Shown: piece by piece, positions 1 to 7,224 of the stretch
How the letters are laid out: each line of letters begins with the position of its first letter
Position numbering within the stretch: the first letter of the stretch is position 1
NCBI GenBank assembly: GCA_015494485.1
Contig: WGBF01000511.1
Span: 1 to 8,463, forward strand
Direction: 5' to 3'
Source of the DNA: a bacterium
GTDB lineage: Bacteria > Calditrichota > Calditrichia > RBG-13-44-9 > J042
Length of the DNA: 8,463 nucleotides
Made by a program: the position numbers and the translations under genes
The notes under the pieces: generated by a model
What the model was told of the DNA's origin: nothing
The model's database searches: none
Seen by the model: only the letters and a program-made list of their open reading frames with translations

Positions 1-8
1 GGAAAAGA

Positions 9-1694
9 ATGAAACGAACATGGATTTTGTTTTTTATTTTTTCGTTGATGGTATTTCTGGGGTGTGCATCGCAGAAAGCGCTACAGCCCCCAAAAACATC
101 ACGGATTAGCAAAGCTTCACTGGAAAAAGCGAAAAGCCATTATTTAACCGCAGCGCTGTATGATTTTCAGGACCAGTACGACCGCGCCCTGCTGGAATAT
201 TTTCAGGCCCTAACGTTCGACTCCACGTCGGCGCAAATTCACAAAGCCATCGGGCGGGATTTTTTACGCACGCAGCGGTTTGAAAGCGCAATCCCTTACC
301 TGCAAAAAGCCGTACGGTTCAATCCGAAAGACAAAGAAGCCCTGTATTATCTGGCAGAAGCGTATTACAATTTAAAGAATTACGCCCTGGCTATTCGGTA
401 CTTTGAGAAATTTTTTGCCATTGACCCGTACAATCAGGCCGTTATCAACAATCTGGAATACCTGTACACCCAGACCCGGGATACCACGCGATTGGTTTCG
501 TTGCTGGAGAAGGAAGTGGAACTGCTGGGATATCAGGATGAACTGGTATTGAAATTGTACACCATTTATCTGGAACAAAAAAATTACACCAAAGCCCGGC
601 GTTTGGTGGATCACCTGTTACAACAAGATCCGCAAAATCCTACCAATTATGTTTTGCTGGGAAATCTGTATGAACTGGAGCAAGATTCTGCCCAGGCGGT
701 TACGGCGTATAGCCGCGCCCTGGAACTGGATCCCCGGAGTCAGGAAACGTTGCTGCGTTTGTATCGCATGTTGCGGCACCGGCAGCAATGGGGACTTTTA
801 ATTGATGTGCTGTCCCGTTTGCTGGCACAGGATCCCACCGATCCCCGCAAAGCGTTGATGTTAGGCGAAGCGTATTTATTCACCGAACAATACGGGGCGG
901 TGGATTCCTTGCTGCAACCTTTCCGGGATGCCCCCAATTTCAAGGAGCAGGTGTACGAACTGTTGGCCCGGGCCGCAATTGGAGCCCAGCAACTGGATAA
1001 AGCGGAAAATTATTTGCGAACCCTGGTTCAAATTAACCCCAAAAACAAATTTGGTTGGGTGTATCTGGCCCTGGTGTACAATCAACAAAACGACCATGCA
1101 GAAGCCCTCCGGGTGCTGCAGATGGCCCTTACCTATTTTAAAGATGACCCGATTTTACTCAACATTTACGGTTCCACCCTGATTCAGGAAAAACGGTACA
1201 CGGAAGCCCGGAATGTGCTGGAAAAAGCGCATCAGGCCCAGCCGGACGACCGGGATATCATTGTTTCCTTAGGCATTGTTTACGACCAGTTAAAATTATA
1301 TCCCCAGCTGGATTCCCTGTACCAGTACGCGCTGCAAAAATATCCCAACGATCCCCTACTATTAAACAATTACGCCTACTCCCTGGCAGAGCGGGGTAAA
1401 AATCTGGAAGCCGCATTGCAAATGGCGCAAAAAGCCCTGGCCAGGGATTCAACCAACGGGGCTTTTCTGGACACCATTGGCTGGATTTACTACAAACTGG
1501 GGGATTACCAAACCGCACTGGAGTATTTGCTTCTGGCAGAAAAAAATCGGGAGGAAAGTGCGGAGGTTATGAGTCATATTGCGGAGGTGTACCTGAAGCT
1601 GGGGGATTTAGAGAATGCCCGTAAATATTTTCAGCGCGCCCTGCAACTGGAACCGGACAATAACGCCATAAAACAGAAACTGCAGCAATTGTAA
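9..1694 (+). CDS. TPR-repeat lipoprotein, about 15 tandem repeats
   Basis: Predicted envelope lipoprotein of 561 residues, almost entirely tetratricopeptide repeats, which form helical scaffolds for protein-protein contacts. The N-terminus (MKR, then hydrophobic residues 5-17, then FLGC with Cys19) looks like a lipoprotein signal peptide, although Phe at -3 is not ideal. From about residue 45 to the C-terminus I can lay out some 15 units of about 34 residues, many ending in the typical xxxP(K/N/D) turn, for example around FNPKD, IDPYN, LDPRS, INPKN and LEPDN. No catalytic domain is visible. GGAAAAGA directly before the ATG is a plausible but weak ribosome binding site. The stop is 29 nt before the ATG of the DUF4292 gene. 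A TPR protein next to a DUF4292 lipoprotein is, from memory, a recurrent arrangement in Bacteroidota and relatives, which suggests a shared outer-membrane role. The exact partner is unknown. Confidence 0.9.
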   Translation: MKRTWILFFIFSLMVFLGCASQKALQPPKTSRISKASLEKAKSHYLTAALYDFQDQYDRALLEYFQALTFDSTSAQIHKAIGRDFLRTQRFESAIPYLQKAVRFNPKDKEALYYLAEAYYNLKNYALAIRYFEKFFAIDPYNQAVINNLEYLYTQTRDTTRLVSLLEKEVELLGYQDELVLKLYTIYLEQKNYTKARRLVDHLLQQDPQNPTNYVLLGNLYELEQDSAQAVTAYSRALELDPRSQETLLRLYRMLRHRQQWGLLIDVLSRLLAQDPTDPRKALMLGEAYLFTEQYGAVDSLLQPFRDAPNFKEQVYELLARAAIGAQQLDKAENYLRTLVQINPKNKFGWVYLALVYNQQNDHAEALRVLQMALTYFKDDPILLNIYGSTLIQEKRYTEARNVLEKAHQAQPDDRDIIVSLGIVYDQLKLYPQLDSLYQYALQKYPNDPLLLNNYAYSLAERGKNLEAALQMAQKALARDSTNGAFLDTIGWIYYKLGDYQTALEYLLLAEKNREESAEVMSHIAEVYLKLGDLENARKYFQRALQLEPDNNAIKQKLQQL

Positions 1695-1723
1695 CTGCAA
1701 CGCACGTAGGTGAATTGTATTTC

Positions 1724-2542
1724 ATGACGACAGTTCGTTTAAAGAATTTCTTCCCTTTTACCGGAGTGCCTCAGGGGGGCCGCCGGGCAACGTTTTTGCT
1801 AATCGGCTTATTTCTCCTTTTTGCAATGAATTGCGCTCCCCGCCTGAACCGCGCTCCTGCACCACCGGCAGAGCTTGCGGCCTGGCCTGCATTTGCCGCT
1901 TCGAATGCCAATCGGATTCACACCTTACGGGGGAATGCCAGGTTAACGGTAGAATCCCCCCAGATGAATGGCAGCATGTCCATTACGGTTATCTGGGTGC
2001 GCCCGGACACCCTGTATCTGGCTGCTGAAGGGCCCCTGGGAATCAATCTGGGGAAGGTGTTCGTTGGGCGGCATCGCTTCATTATCTACAATGAATATCA
2101 GAATCAGTTCATCAGTGGCAATCTGGACAATCCGTATTTAACCCGGTTTTTACAAACATCCTTTTCGTTAACCGAACTAAAATCCATTTTGCTGGGGATT
2201 CCGCCTTCCGGGTGGGATAACCTGCAGCCCGTTTCCGGTCAGAAAGGATTATTTATTAAATTTAGCGATGGTGTTAAATATCGCTATCACGTAAATTTGC
2301 GCAGCGGTTTGCTGGAAAAATGGGAAATGGTCACAACACAGGGGACGGAGATGGTCATGTCACTGGAGCGCTACCGTTCAATTAACGGCGTCTGGTTTCC
2401 ACGTTTAATTCGATTGACGCGTCCGGGACACATGGAACGCATTTCCGTTTTTTACCAATCCGTAACCCTGAACAAACCCATTCCAGCATCCGCGTATACC
2501 ATTACCATTAAACCCGGTGTTCAACAACTGAATGTGAATTAA
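1724..2542 (+). CDS. DUF4292-family envelope lipoprotein
   Basis: Predicted lipoprotein of 272 residues from the chosen ATG. Hydrophobic residues 22-35 precede Cys37 (FAMNCAP), consistent with lipidation, although Asn at -1 is unusual. The mature part begins with a short Pro/Ala-rich linker. It then shows the DUF4292 pattern: IHTLRGNARLTVES, a beta-rich stretch with LYLAAEGPLGINLGKVFV, and SLTELKSILLGIP, followed by more strands. This resembles the LolA/LolB-like fold of proteins that bind lipid or lipoprotein chains, so a role in outer-membrane lipoprotein handling is an inference. Start choice: the frame opens at a TTG at 1715, but TAGGTG (1707-1712) sits only 2 nt from it and 11 nt from the ATG at 1724. 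A GTG at 1766 would give a shorter, more ordinary signal peptide and cannot be excluded. The stop is 2 nt before the next gene, so translation is probably coupled. Confidence 0.85.
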   Translation: MTTVRLKNFFPFTGVPQGGRRATFLLIGLFLLFAMNCAPRLNRAPAPPAELAAWPAFAASNANRIHTLRGNARLTVESPQMNGSMSITVIWVRPDTLYLAAEGPLGINLGKVFVGRHRFIIYNEYQNQFISGNLDNPYLTRFLQTSFSLTELKSILLGIPPSGWDNLQPVSGQKGLFIKFSDGVKYRYHVNLRSGLLEKWEMVTTQGTEMVMSLERYRSINGVWFPRLIRLTRPGHMERISVFYQSVTLNKPIPASAYTITIKPGVQQLNVN

Positions 2543-2544
2543 TT

Positions 2545-3468
2545 ATGAAGCTATCCATTGTCATTCCTGCGTATAACGAGAAAGAATCGCTGCCGGAATT
2601 GTTTTCCCGGATTCAAAAGGCTGTAACACCGCTCAATTGCGAGTACGAAATCATTGTTGTGGACGATGGCAGTACCGATGGTACCTTCGAGCAACTGAAA
2701 GCGCTTAAAAAAGAATATCCCATGCTCAGAGCCATTCGGTTCCGCCGCAATTACGGGAAAAGCGCTGCCCTGGCCGAAGGCTTTGAGCGCGCCCGGGGAG
2801 ATATTGTGATTACAATGGATGCCGATTTACAGGATGATCCGGCCGAAATCCCCAATCTGATTCGAAAAATTGAAGAAGGGTACGACCTGGTATCCGGCTG
2901 GAAAAAGAAGCGCCACGATCCCCTTTCCAAAACAATTCCTTCCCGAATTTTCAATTTTGTAACCGCAAAATTAACGGGTATTCCCCTGCACGATTTTAAC
3001 TGCGGGCTGAAGGCCTATCGAAATGAGGTCATTAAAACCATCGAAGTGTACGGTGAATTGCACCGCTTTTTGCCGGTGCTGGCCGTGTGGCAGGGCTTTG
3101 AAGTCACGGAAATCCCCGTTAAGCACCATCCGCGTAAGTACGGCAAAACCAAGTTCGGCCTCAGCCGCTTTACCAACGGATTTTTTGATTTGCTGACGGT
3201 CATGTTCATTACCCGCTTCCGTAAAAAGCCCCTCCACTTTTTTGGTTTTTTAGGGCTTCTGGCTACCCTGGTAGGGATGCTGATTTTGCTTTACCTTACC
3301 ATTTTGTGGTTTCAGGGGCAGGGTATTGGCCGGCGACCGCTGTTGTTTCTGGGGGTTTTACTGGTTATTGTGGGGGTGCAATTCTTTTCGCTGGGACTTA
3401 TTGGAGAAATGGTTACCAGCACGCTGGATCAAAAAATTGAATATTCCATTAAGGACGAAATTGAATAA
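2545..3468 (+). CDS. Family 2 glycosyltransferase, GtrB/DPM1-like, membrane anchored
   Basis: Probable polyprenyl-phosphate glycosyltransferase, moving a sugar from a nucleotide donor to a lipid-phosphate carrier at the inner face of the cytoplasmic membrane. The 307 residues match the usual length of GtrB-like enzymes. Visible motifs in order: SIVIPAYNE (4-12), VVDDGSTDGT (38-47, nucleotide binding), the metal-binding DAD at 92-94 within MDADLQDDP, DFNCGLKAYR (150-159), and PVKHHPRKYGKTKFG (191-205), where basic residues meet the lipid phosphate. Two hydrophobic helices follow at about 232-256 and 267-292, ending in GLIGEMVTS, the typical C-terminal signature. It starts 2 nt after the DUF4292 stop without a clear ribosome binding site of its own, which argues for translational coupling. 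The sugar cannot be read from sequence. Members of this group make Glc-P- or aminoarabinose-type lipid intermediates for glycan decoration. Confidence 0.92.
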   Translation: MKLSIVIPAYNEKESLPELFSRIQKAVTPLNCEYEIIVVDDGSTDGTFEQLKALKKEYPMLRAIRFRRNYGKSAALAEGFERARGDIVITMDADLQDDPAEIPNLIRKIEEGYDLVSGWKKKRHDPLSKTIPSRIFNFVTAKLTGIPLHDFNCGLKAYRNEVIKTIEVYGELHRFLPVLAVWQGFEVTEIPVKHHPRKYGKTKFGLSRFTNGFFDLLTVMFITRFRKKPLHFFGFLGLLATLVGMLILLYLTILWFQGQGIGRRPLLFLGVLLVIVGVQFFSLGLIGEMVTSTLDQKIEYSIKDEIE

Positions 3469-3491
3469 CCTCACCAGCAGGGGTTGATTTC

Positions 3492-4616
3492 ATGAAGATT
3501 GTGATGACTGGACCCGGGTATCCCTACCGAGGTGGATTGGCCCAATTTAACCACCAGCTGTACCATCACCTCTCCCGGCGCCATGCGGTTACATTTTTAA
3601 CCTTCACCCGTCAATACCCGGAATTATTGTTTCCGGGAAAGACCCAGCTGGACACAAGCCGGGGAAAACCGCCCGTTCCCACTATTCGGGTGCTGGATAC
3701 CGTCAATCCCCTCACCTACTGGAAAACCTTTCGATTGATTGAAGCCATTAATCCCGATATCGTATTGTACCGCTACTGGATGCCCTTTTTTGCCCCGGCT
3801 TTTGGGACCATTGCACTGTTAACCCATTTGAAACGGGTGGCAAAAACCGTCTTTCTGTGCGATAACATTGTTCCCCATGAACGGCGCCCCGGTGACCGTT
3901 TGCTTACCCGATATGCCTTTCGCTACGTGGATGGCTTTGTGGTCATGTCCCAACAGGTGGAAAACGAATTGCAGATGTTTAAGCCCCGGGCGCCTTACGT
4001 GCGCTTATTTCACCCCATTTTCCAGCACTTTCCACCCCCGGTAACCCGGCAACAGGCACTGGCAAAATTGAATCTACCCAACAAACCCACCTTATTGTTT
4101 TTTGGTTTTGTTCGCCATTACAAAGGCCTGGATGTATTGTTGCACAGCCTTCAACGCATTCGTCAGAAACTGGATTGCCAGCTCATCGTCGCCGGTGAAT
4201 TTTACGATGACGAAGCCGAATACCGCCAATTAATTAAGGTGCTGGGCCTGACTGAAACAGTGCGGCTGTTCAATCGCTACATCCCTAATGAAGACGTGCC
4301 CTATTTTTTTTCCGCCGCCGATGTGGTGGTGCTGCCCTATCGTTCCGCCACCCAGAGTGGGATCGTTCCGGTGTGCTATTATTATCAGAAGCCGGTTATT
4401 GCCTCAGCAGTGGGTGGTTTACCGGAAGTGGTGGAACCCGGAAAGACAGGTTTTTTAGTCCCCCCGGAAGACCCCGAAGCGCTGGCCGAAGCCATTTTGA
4501 CCTTTTATGAACAGGGCGGCGAAAAAGCATTTCAGCACGGACTCCAACGCGCCAGAGATCGCTTTAGCTGGGAGGCATTTACACGCCAGTTGGAGGATTT
4601 TCTTGAACGGCTATAA
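3492..4616 (+). CDS. GT4-type (GT-B fold) glycosyltransferase
   Basis: Cytoplasmic retaining glycosyltransferase of 374 residues with two Rossmann-like halves. The N-terminal half opens with MKIVMTGPGYPYRGGLAQF (glycine-rich acceptor loop, residues 7-18). It contains LYRYWMPFFAPAFGTIA and DNIVPHERRPGDRLLTRYAF, which I recall as conserved in one FCB-group subfamily. The C-terminal half has LLFFGFVRHYKGLDVLL (from about residue 200) and VGGLPEVVEPGKTGFLVPPEDPEAL, the donor-binding end typical of glycosyltransferases group 1. The usual E-x7-E motif is replaced by a SATQSGIVPV region (285-294), so both glutamates are absent. I recall similar ATQSG sequences in relatives, so this is probably a subfamily trait, not decay. 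CAGGGG lies about 7 nt before the ATG. It is the last gene of the + strand group, 23 nt after the family 2 enzyme, and probably acts in the same surface-glycan pathway. The substrate is unknown. Confidence 0.9.
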   Translation: MKIVMTGPGYPYRGGLAQFNHQLYHHLSRRHAVTFLTFTRQYPELLFPGKTQLDTSRGKPPVPTIRVLDTVNPLTYWKTFRLIEAINPDIVLYRYWMPFFAPAFGTIALLTHLKRVAKTVFLCDNIVPHERRPGDRLLTRYAFRYVDGFVVMSQQVENELQMFKPRAPYVRLFHPIFQHFPPPVTRQQALAKLNLPNKPTLLFFGFVRHYKGLDVLLHSLQRIRQKLDCQLIVAGEFYDDEAEYRQLIKVLGLTETVRLFNRYIPNEDVPYFFSAADVVVLPYRSATQSGIVPVCYYYQKPVIASAVGGLPEVVEPGKTGFLVPPEDPEALAEAILTFYEQGGEKAFQHGLQRARDRFSWEAFTRQLEDFLERL

Positions 4617-4646
4617 TAAAACAAGGGGCGCGCGAAGCGCCCCTTG
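4614..4646 (-). terminator. Intrinsic terminator with T-tract on the minus strand
   Basis: A perfect 10-bp stem, CAAGGGGCGC with GCGCCCCTTG (4622-4631 and 4637-4646), encloses a 5-nt loop. On the minus strand the hairpin runs straight into TTTTATTA (4621-4614), a classical intrinsic terminator. On the plus strand it starts 6 nt after the GT4 stop, but CGGAGTTGGG follows in place of a T-tract, so it is a poor terminator in that direction. It would end the candidate small RNA and any read-through from the VIT/VWA gene. It may also slow polymerase leaving the + strand operon. Confidence 0.8.
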
Positions 4647-4682
4647 CGGAGTTGGGAGGGAGGTTTTGACCATTGGATGGTC
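4615..4682 (-). ncRNA. Candidate free-standing small RNA with anti-Shine-Dalgarno linker
   Basis: Predicted transcript of about 68 nt on the minus strand, between two convergent genes. Parts in order: a consensus-like promoter (4689-4717); predicted +1 G at 4682; a perfect 6-bp 5' hairpin, GACCATCCAATGGTC (4668-4682, loop CCA); a 21-nt linker (4647-4667) that should be unpaired and contains CCTCCCTCCC; then a 10-bp GC-rich hairpin (4622-4646) followed by TTTTATTA. The linker is complementary to GGAGG-type ribosome binding sites, as in known C-rich regulatory RNAs. The predicted start coincides exactly with the first base of the hairpin, which supports a real gene and not a chance AT-rich promoter. 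The last bases lie antisense to the stop codon of the GT4 gene. I recognise no known RNA family. Alternative: the hairpin only terminates the VIT/VWA mRNA and the promoter match is chance. No expression evidence is available. Confidence 0.62.
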
Positions 4683-4825
4683 GCCCATAATATATAATTT
4701 AAATTTAATTTTGTCAATAGCATAAATCTGAAATCTGCAAGATGTGATCTAACGCACTTAAATTCCGTCGCTGTTTCCCTTATACCCGTATTTTCACTCT
4801 GGACTATCCCAATTAATTCGGTTTG
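4683..4825. other. Rest of the convergent intergenic gap
   Basis: Apart from the promoter at 4689-4717, this stretch shows no open frame with coding character and no strong hairpin. On the minus strand it is the 3' flank of the VIT/VWA gene. Only very weak stems are visible near its stop, such as ATCT-TGC-AGAT around 4734-4744. The VIT/VWA mRNA therefore probably runs on through the small RNA locus to the hairpin at 4622-4646. Confidence 0.5.
4689..4717 (-). promoter_or_regulatory. Sigma70-type promoter of the candidate small RNA
   Basis: Read on the minus strand: TTGACA (4712-4717), a 17-bp AT-only spacer (4695-4711), then TATATT (4689-4694). This is 11 of 12 consensus positions with optimal spacing. 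The seventh base after the -10 box is G at 4682, the first base of a perfect hairpin. The caveat is that AT-rich intergenic DNA throws up TATA-like boxes easily; the exact TTGACA is the more telling half. Confidence 0.68.
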
Positions 4826-7210
4826 TTACTGAGACGCTACATTTTTTACCTGGCGCTTTACCAGACGATGAATCGATTTAATCACTGCTTTAAAGTGTCC
4901 CACGGAATCCACATCAGTGGGCAATGTTTGTTGAATGGCATCGGCCACGGTGTTAAGGCTCTCTTCCGAAAACCCGGTAGAAGAGTATGTTTTTACATCC
5001 AGTTGAAATTGTGAGCGTAACATTTTAGAAAATCGGTGCAAGAAAGCGTGCCACAACATTTGCTCTTCCAGCGAAAACTGCTGTGATTTACCATTGAGAA
5101 AATCCAGTGCTTTCTGGAGATTGAATTGATACGGGAGCAGTTCGCGAAGAGAATACCGGCTTAACAGCCACCACAAAAAAACGATTGTTGACATAACGGG
5201 TGTTTTGGCAAAACGGGAAGGGGTTAAGGCCCCATCCGCGCGCTGGCGTAACCAGATGTCGGACAAAATATCAACCGGAGCCTTAAGATTTGCATCATAA
5301 AATCGGTGGAGAAGTTGCATGGAATACAGCACTTCCCGGTCTCCCACGACACTGCCATCTACATGATAAAACTCCATTGGCATTTCCCACTGCTCAGGGG
5401 GCTCTACGGGAATAACCTGAACGGTGGGTGCTTGTTCCACCTTTTCGGTGCGCTGATAGGTGGCAACCCAGGCAGTATGGCTGGAAGGAAGCTCAAAGGC
5501 TAAGGCCAAATCTTTGGCGGATATCTGGTGCCATTGCTTCTCCACTCCGCTGTTGTTTTCCAGCCATTGGACCATCTGATTCGCCCAGTATTTTAATAGC
5601 CGGGATTTGAATTCGTTTTGCGGAAAAACCAAATGGACAGGAAATTCCAGCGCATCGTTGTCCAGAATTACCCGAAGGGCACGAACGGAAATCGGTACCG
5701 CAGGCCATTCCATAAATATCAAACGATGGGTTCCGGGCTCCAGGGGAAATGGCAATTGGGTAAACATGTCAGTCAACGGAATGGTATCCCCATCTGTAAC
5801 AAGTTCCAGCTCCCTTATCCAGGGATAGCGCAATCCCTGAAATTGCAGATTTACGGCGCGATTTAAATCTTCTCCGGGAAAAATAAATTCCGTGGTTGCC
5901 GGAATAACCTGCTGGATGCGTTGAAAGAGGTCCTGGTTCACGGCAGTATCAATCCCAAACAACAGCATGCGCCCCCGGAAACCGCTCCGCTGAATTTGCT
6001 CCACAATCTGACGTTCATTACCAACCTGACCATCCGTCAATAACACAACCACGCCATCCCGGGAATCTTCTCCCCACCCGCGCAGGGCATGGTTTAAGGC
6101 CGGCAACAGTTCCGTACCCCCCATACTTTCCAGATGGTCAATCCATGTATCCGCCTGGTGTAAATTCACATCATCCAGTGTTAACCAGGACCCATCCGTA
6201 GGCCAGGGGTAAAAGTTGCTCTCAAACGCAATAAACCGGAACCGTTCCCCGTGCAGCAACTTCCGTAAACACAATCGCAGTGCCTTTTTTGTGGTTTCCA
6301 ATTTGCTACCCGACATTGAACCGGAAATATCCACCAGAAAGGTGACGGCCAGGGGCTGACTCCGCTGAGGCAATGCCGCATCACCCCACAGAGAAAGTGC
6401 AACAAATGGGTTGTCCCGGTATTTCAGTGGCCAGAGTTGTACTTTCCGGGCAGCTTCCCAGGTAATGGACACCACAATATCTTTATTGGGTTTTAAGTGG
6501 TCTCCCATAACAGCCGTATATACATTGGTCTCCACCATTTTAATGGCAAAGGGATGTGAAGGACTTTCAATTTTCCGGATTGGCATGGAACCTTCGATTC
6601 TGAAAGCGGCACGCACGGTGTACGGCACTCCGTCGGGACTCACCGGCGGGGTGATTTTGTCTGCGTCTGGAACAGCATCGGTGGGAAATGCCCATCCCAG
6701 ACCATCTCCAAAATCAACCGGTTCTCCGGGAATGTAGCGGGGACCAATGACCGTTGGAATGCGAATGGTTGTACGCCCCCCGCGCGCTTCCAGATATTGC
6801 AGCAGTCGGAATTCTACCAATACCCGCTCATCCGGTGCCAGATTCCCGATATTTAAAGAGTACGCATTGCTGCGATGTTGCTCCAGCTTGACGGCAAAAT
6901 CCCCCGCTTCCACCGCCTTTTCATACATAGTTTGAGCTTCCTGGCGGTCTACCACCTGGGATTCCACCACATGGTCCTGAAAAACCACACGGAATTTCTC
7001 CAGTGTCATATCGCTGTTTAAGGGGAAGCTGTACACTACTTCCAGCACCTCCGGCCCGGTATTGTGAAACACGTGGCGGATAATAACTTCCGCCAGCGGC
7101 CAACGGATATTTCCCTGCACATCCCACTGGCACAGGGCCAGATTCTTCAGGCCGTCCAAACCGTTTTGGCTTCGGGCCTCAACGCGAGGCATTTCGTGAT
7201 TGGGTACCAT
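4826..7210 (-). CDS. Cytoplasmic VIT/von Willebrand factor A domain protein
   Basis: 794 residues, with no signal peptide or membrane helix, so probably cytoplasmic. Residues about 10-140 form a VIT domain (vault protein/inter-alpha-trypsin type): the VVESQVVDRQEAQTMYEKA segment, then LEQHRSNAYSLNIGNLAPDE and VEFRL. A beta-rich linker (about 145-280) leads to a von Willebrand A domain (about 288-460). Its metal site (MIDAS) is complete: D294-x-S296-x-S298 in FLVDISGSMSGSK, T366 in MGGTEL and D393 in LLTDGQ. Such sites bind a divalent metal and a ligand acidic residue, so this is likely a metal-dependent binding or assembly protein, not an enzyme. A less conserved C-terminal region (about 600-794) includes IWLRQRADGALTPSRF and a helical tail. 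The start is set by a strong AGGAGGG at 7214-7220. It lies 14 nt downstream of the MerR-type gene, in one operon. The ligand and cellular role are unknown. Confidence 0.9.
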   Translation of the reverse strand: MVPNHEMPRVEARSQNGLDGLKNLALCQWDVQGNIRWPLAEVIIRHVFHNTGPEVLEVVYSFPLNSDMTLEKFRVVFQDHVVESQVVDRQEAQTMYEKAVEAGDFAVKLEQHRSNAYSLNIGNLAPDERVLVEFRLLQYLEARGGRTTIRIPTVIGPRYIPGEPVDFGDGLGWAFPTDAVPDADKITPPVSPDGVPYTVRAAFRIEGSMPIRKIESPSHPFAIKMVETNVYTAVMGDHLKPNKDIVVSITWEAARKVQLWPLKYRDNPFVALSLWGDAALPQRSQPLAVTFLVDISGSMSGSKLETTKKALRLCLRKLLHGERFRFIAFESNFYPWPTDGSWLTLDDVNLHQADTWIDHLESMGGTELLPALNHALRGWGEDSRDGVVVLLTDGQVGNERQIVEQIQRSGFRGRMLLFGIDTAVNQDLFQRIQQVIPATTEFIFPGEDLNRAVNLQFQGLRYPWIRELELVTDGDTIPLTDMFTQLPFPLEPGTHRLIFMEWPAVPISVRALRVILDNDALEFPVHLVFPQNEFKSRLLKYWANQMVQWLENNSGVEKQWHQISAKDLALAFELPSSHTAWVATYQRTEKVEQAPTVQVIPVEPPEQWEMPMEFYHVDGSVVGDREVLYSMQLLHRFYDANLKAPVDILSDIWLRQRADGALTPSRFAKTPVMSTIVFLWWLLSRYSLRELLPYQFNLQKALDFLNGKSQQFSLEEQMLWHAFLHRFSKMLRSQFQLDVKTYSSTGFSEESLNTVADAIQQTLPTDVDSVGHFKAVIKSIHRLVKRQVKNVASQ

Positions 7211-7213
7211 AAT

Positions 7214-7220
7214 CCCTCCT
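7214..7220 (-). promoter_or_regulatory. Strong ribosome binding site of the VIT/VWA gene
   Basis: AGGAGGG on the minus strand ends 3 nt before the ATG at 7210 (4 nt if the core is taken as AGGAGG), slightly close but very strong. It fixes the start codon. It is the strongest such site in the window; the MerR-type gene just upstream has almost none. GGAGGGA (7213-7219) is exactly complementary to seven linker bases of the candidate small RNA (4655-4661). Confidence 0.85.
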
Positions 7221-7224
7221 TTTG

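Noticed and set aside
4625..4663. Possible G-quadruplex on the plus strand
   Set aside because: Only two of the closely spaced G-runs reach three bases; the GGGG run is locked in the strong hairpin stem.
4654..4698. Plus-strand GGGAGGGAGG as a ribosome binding site for a tiny peptide (ATG at 4677 or TTG at 4674)
   Set aside because: The resulting peptides are only about 5-6 residues, and the same bases are better explained as the complement of the small RNA linker.
5306..6935. Several plus-strand open frames of 60-108 codons opposite the VIT/VWA gene
   Set aside because: They mirror the codon pattern of the clearly coding minus strand and show no ribosome binding sites or recognisable domains.
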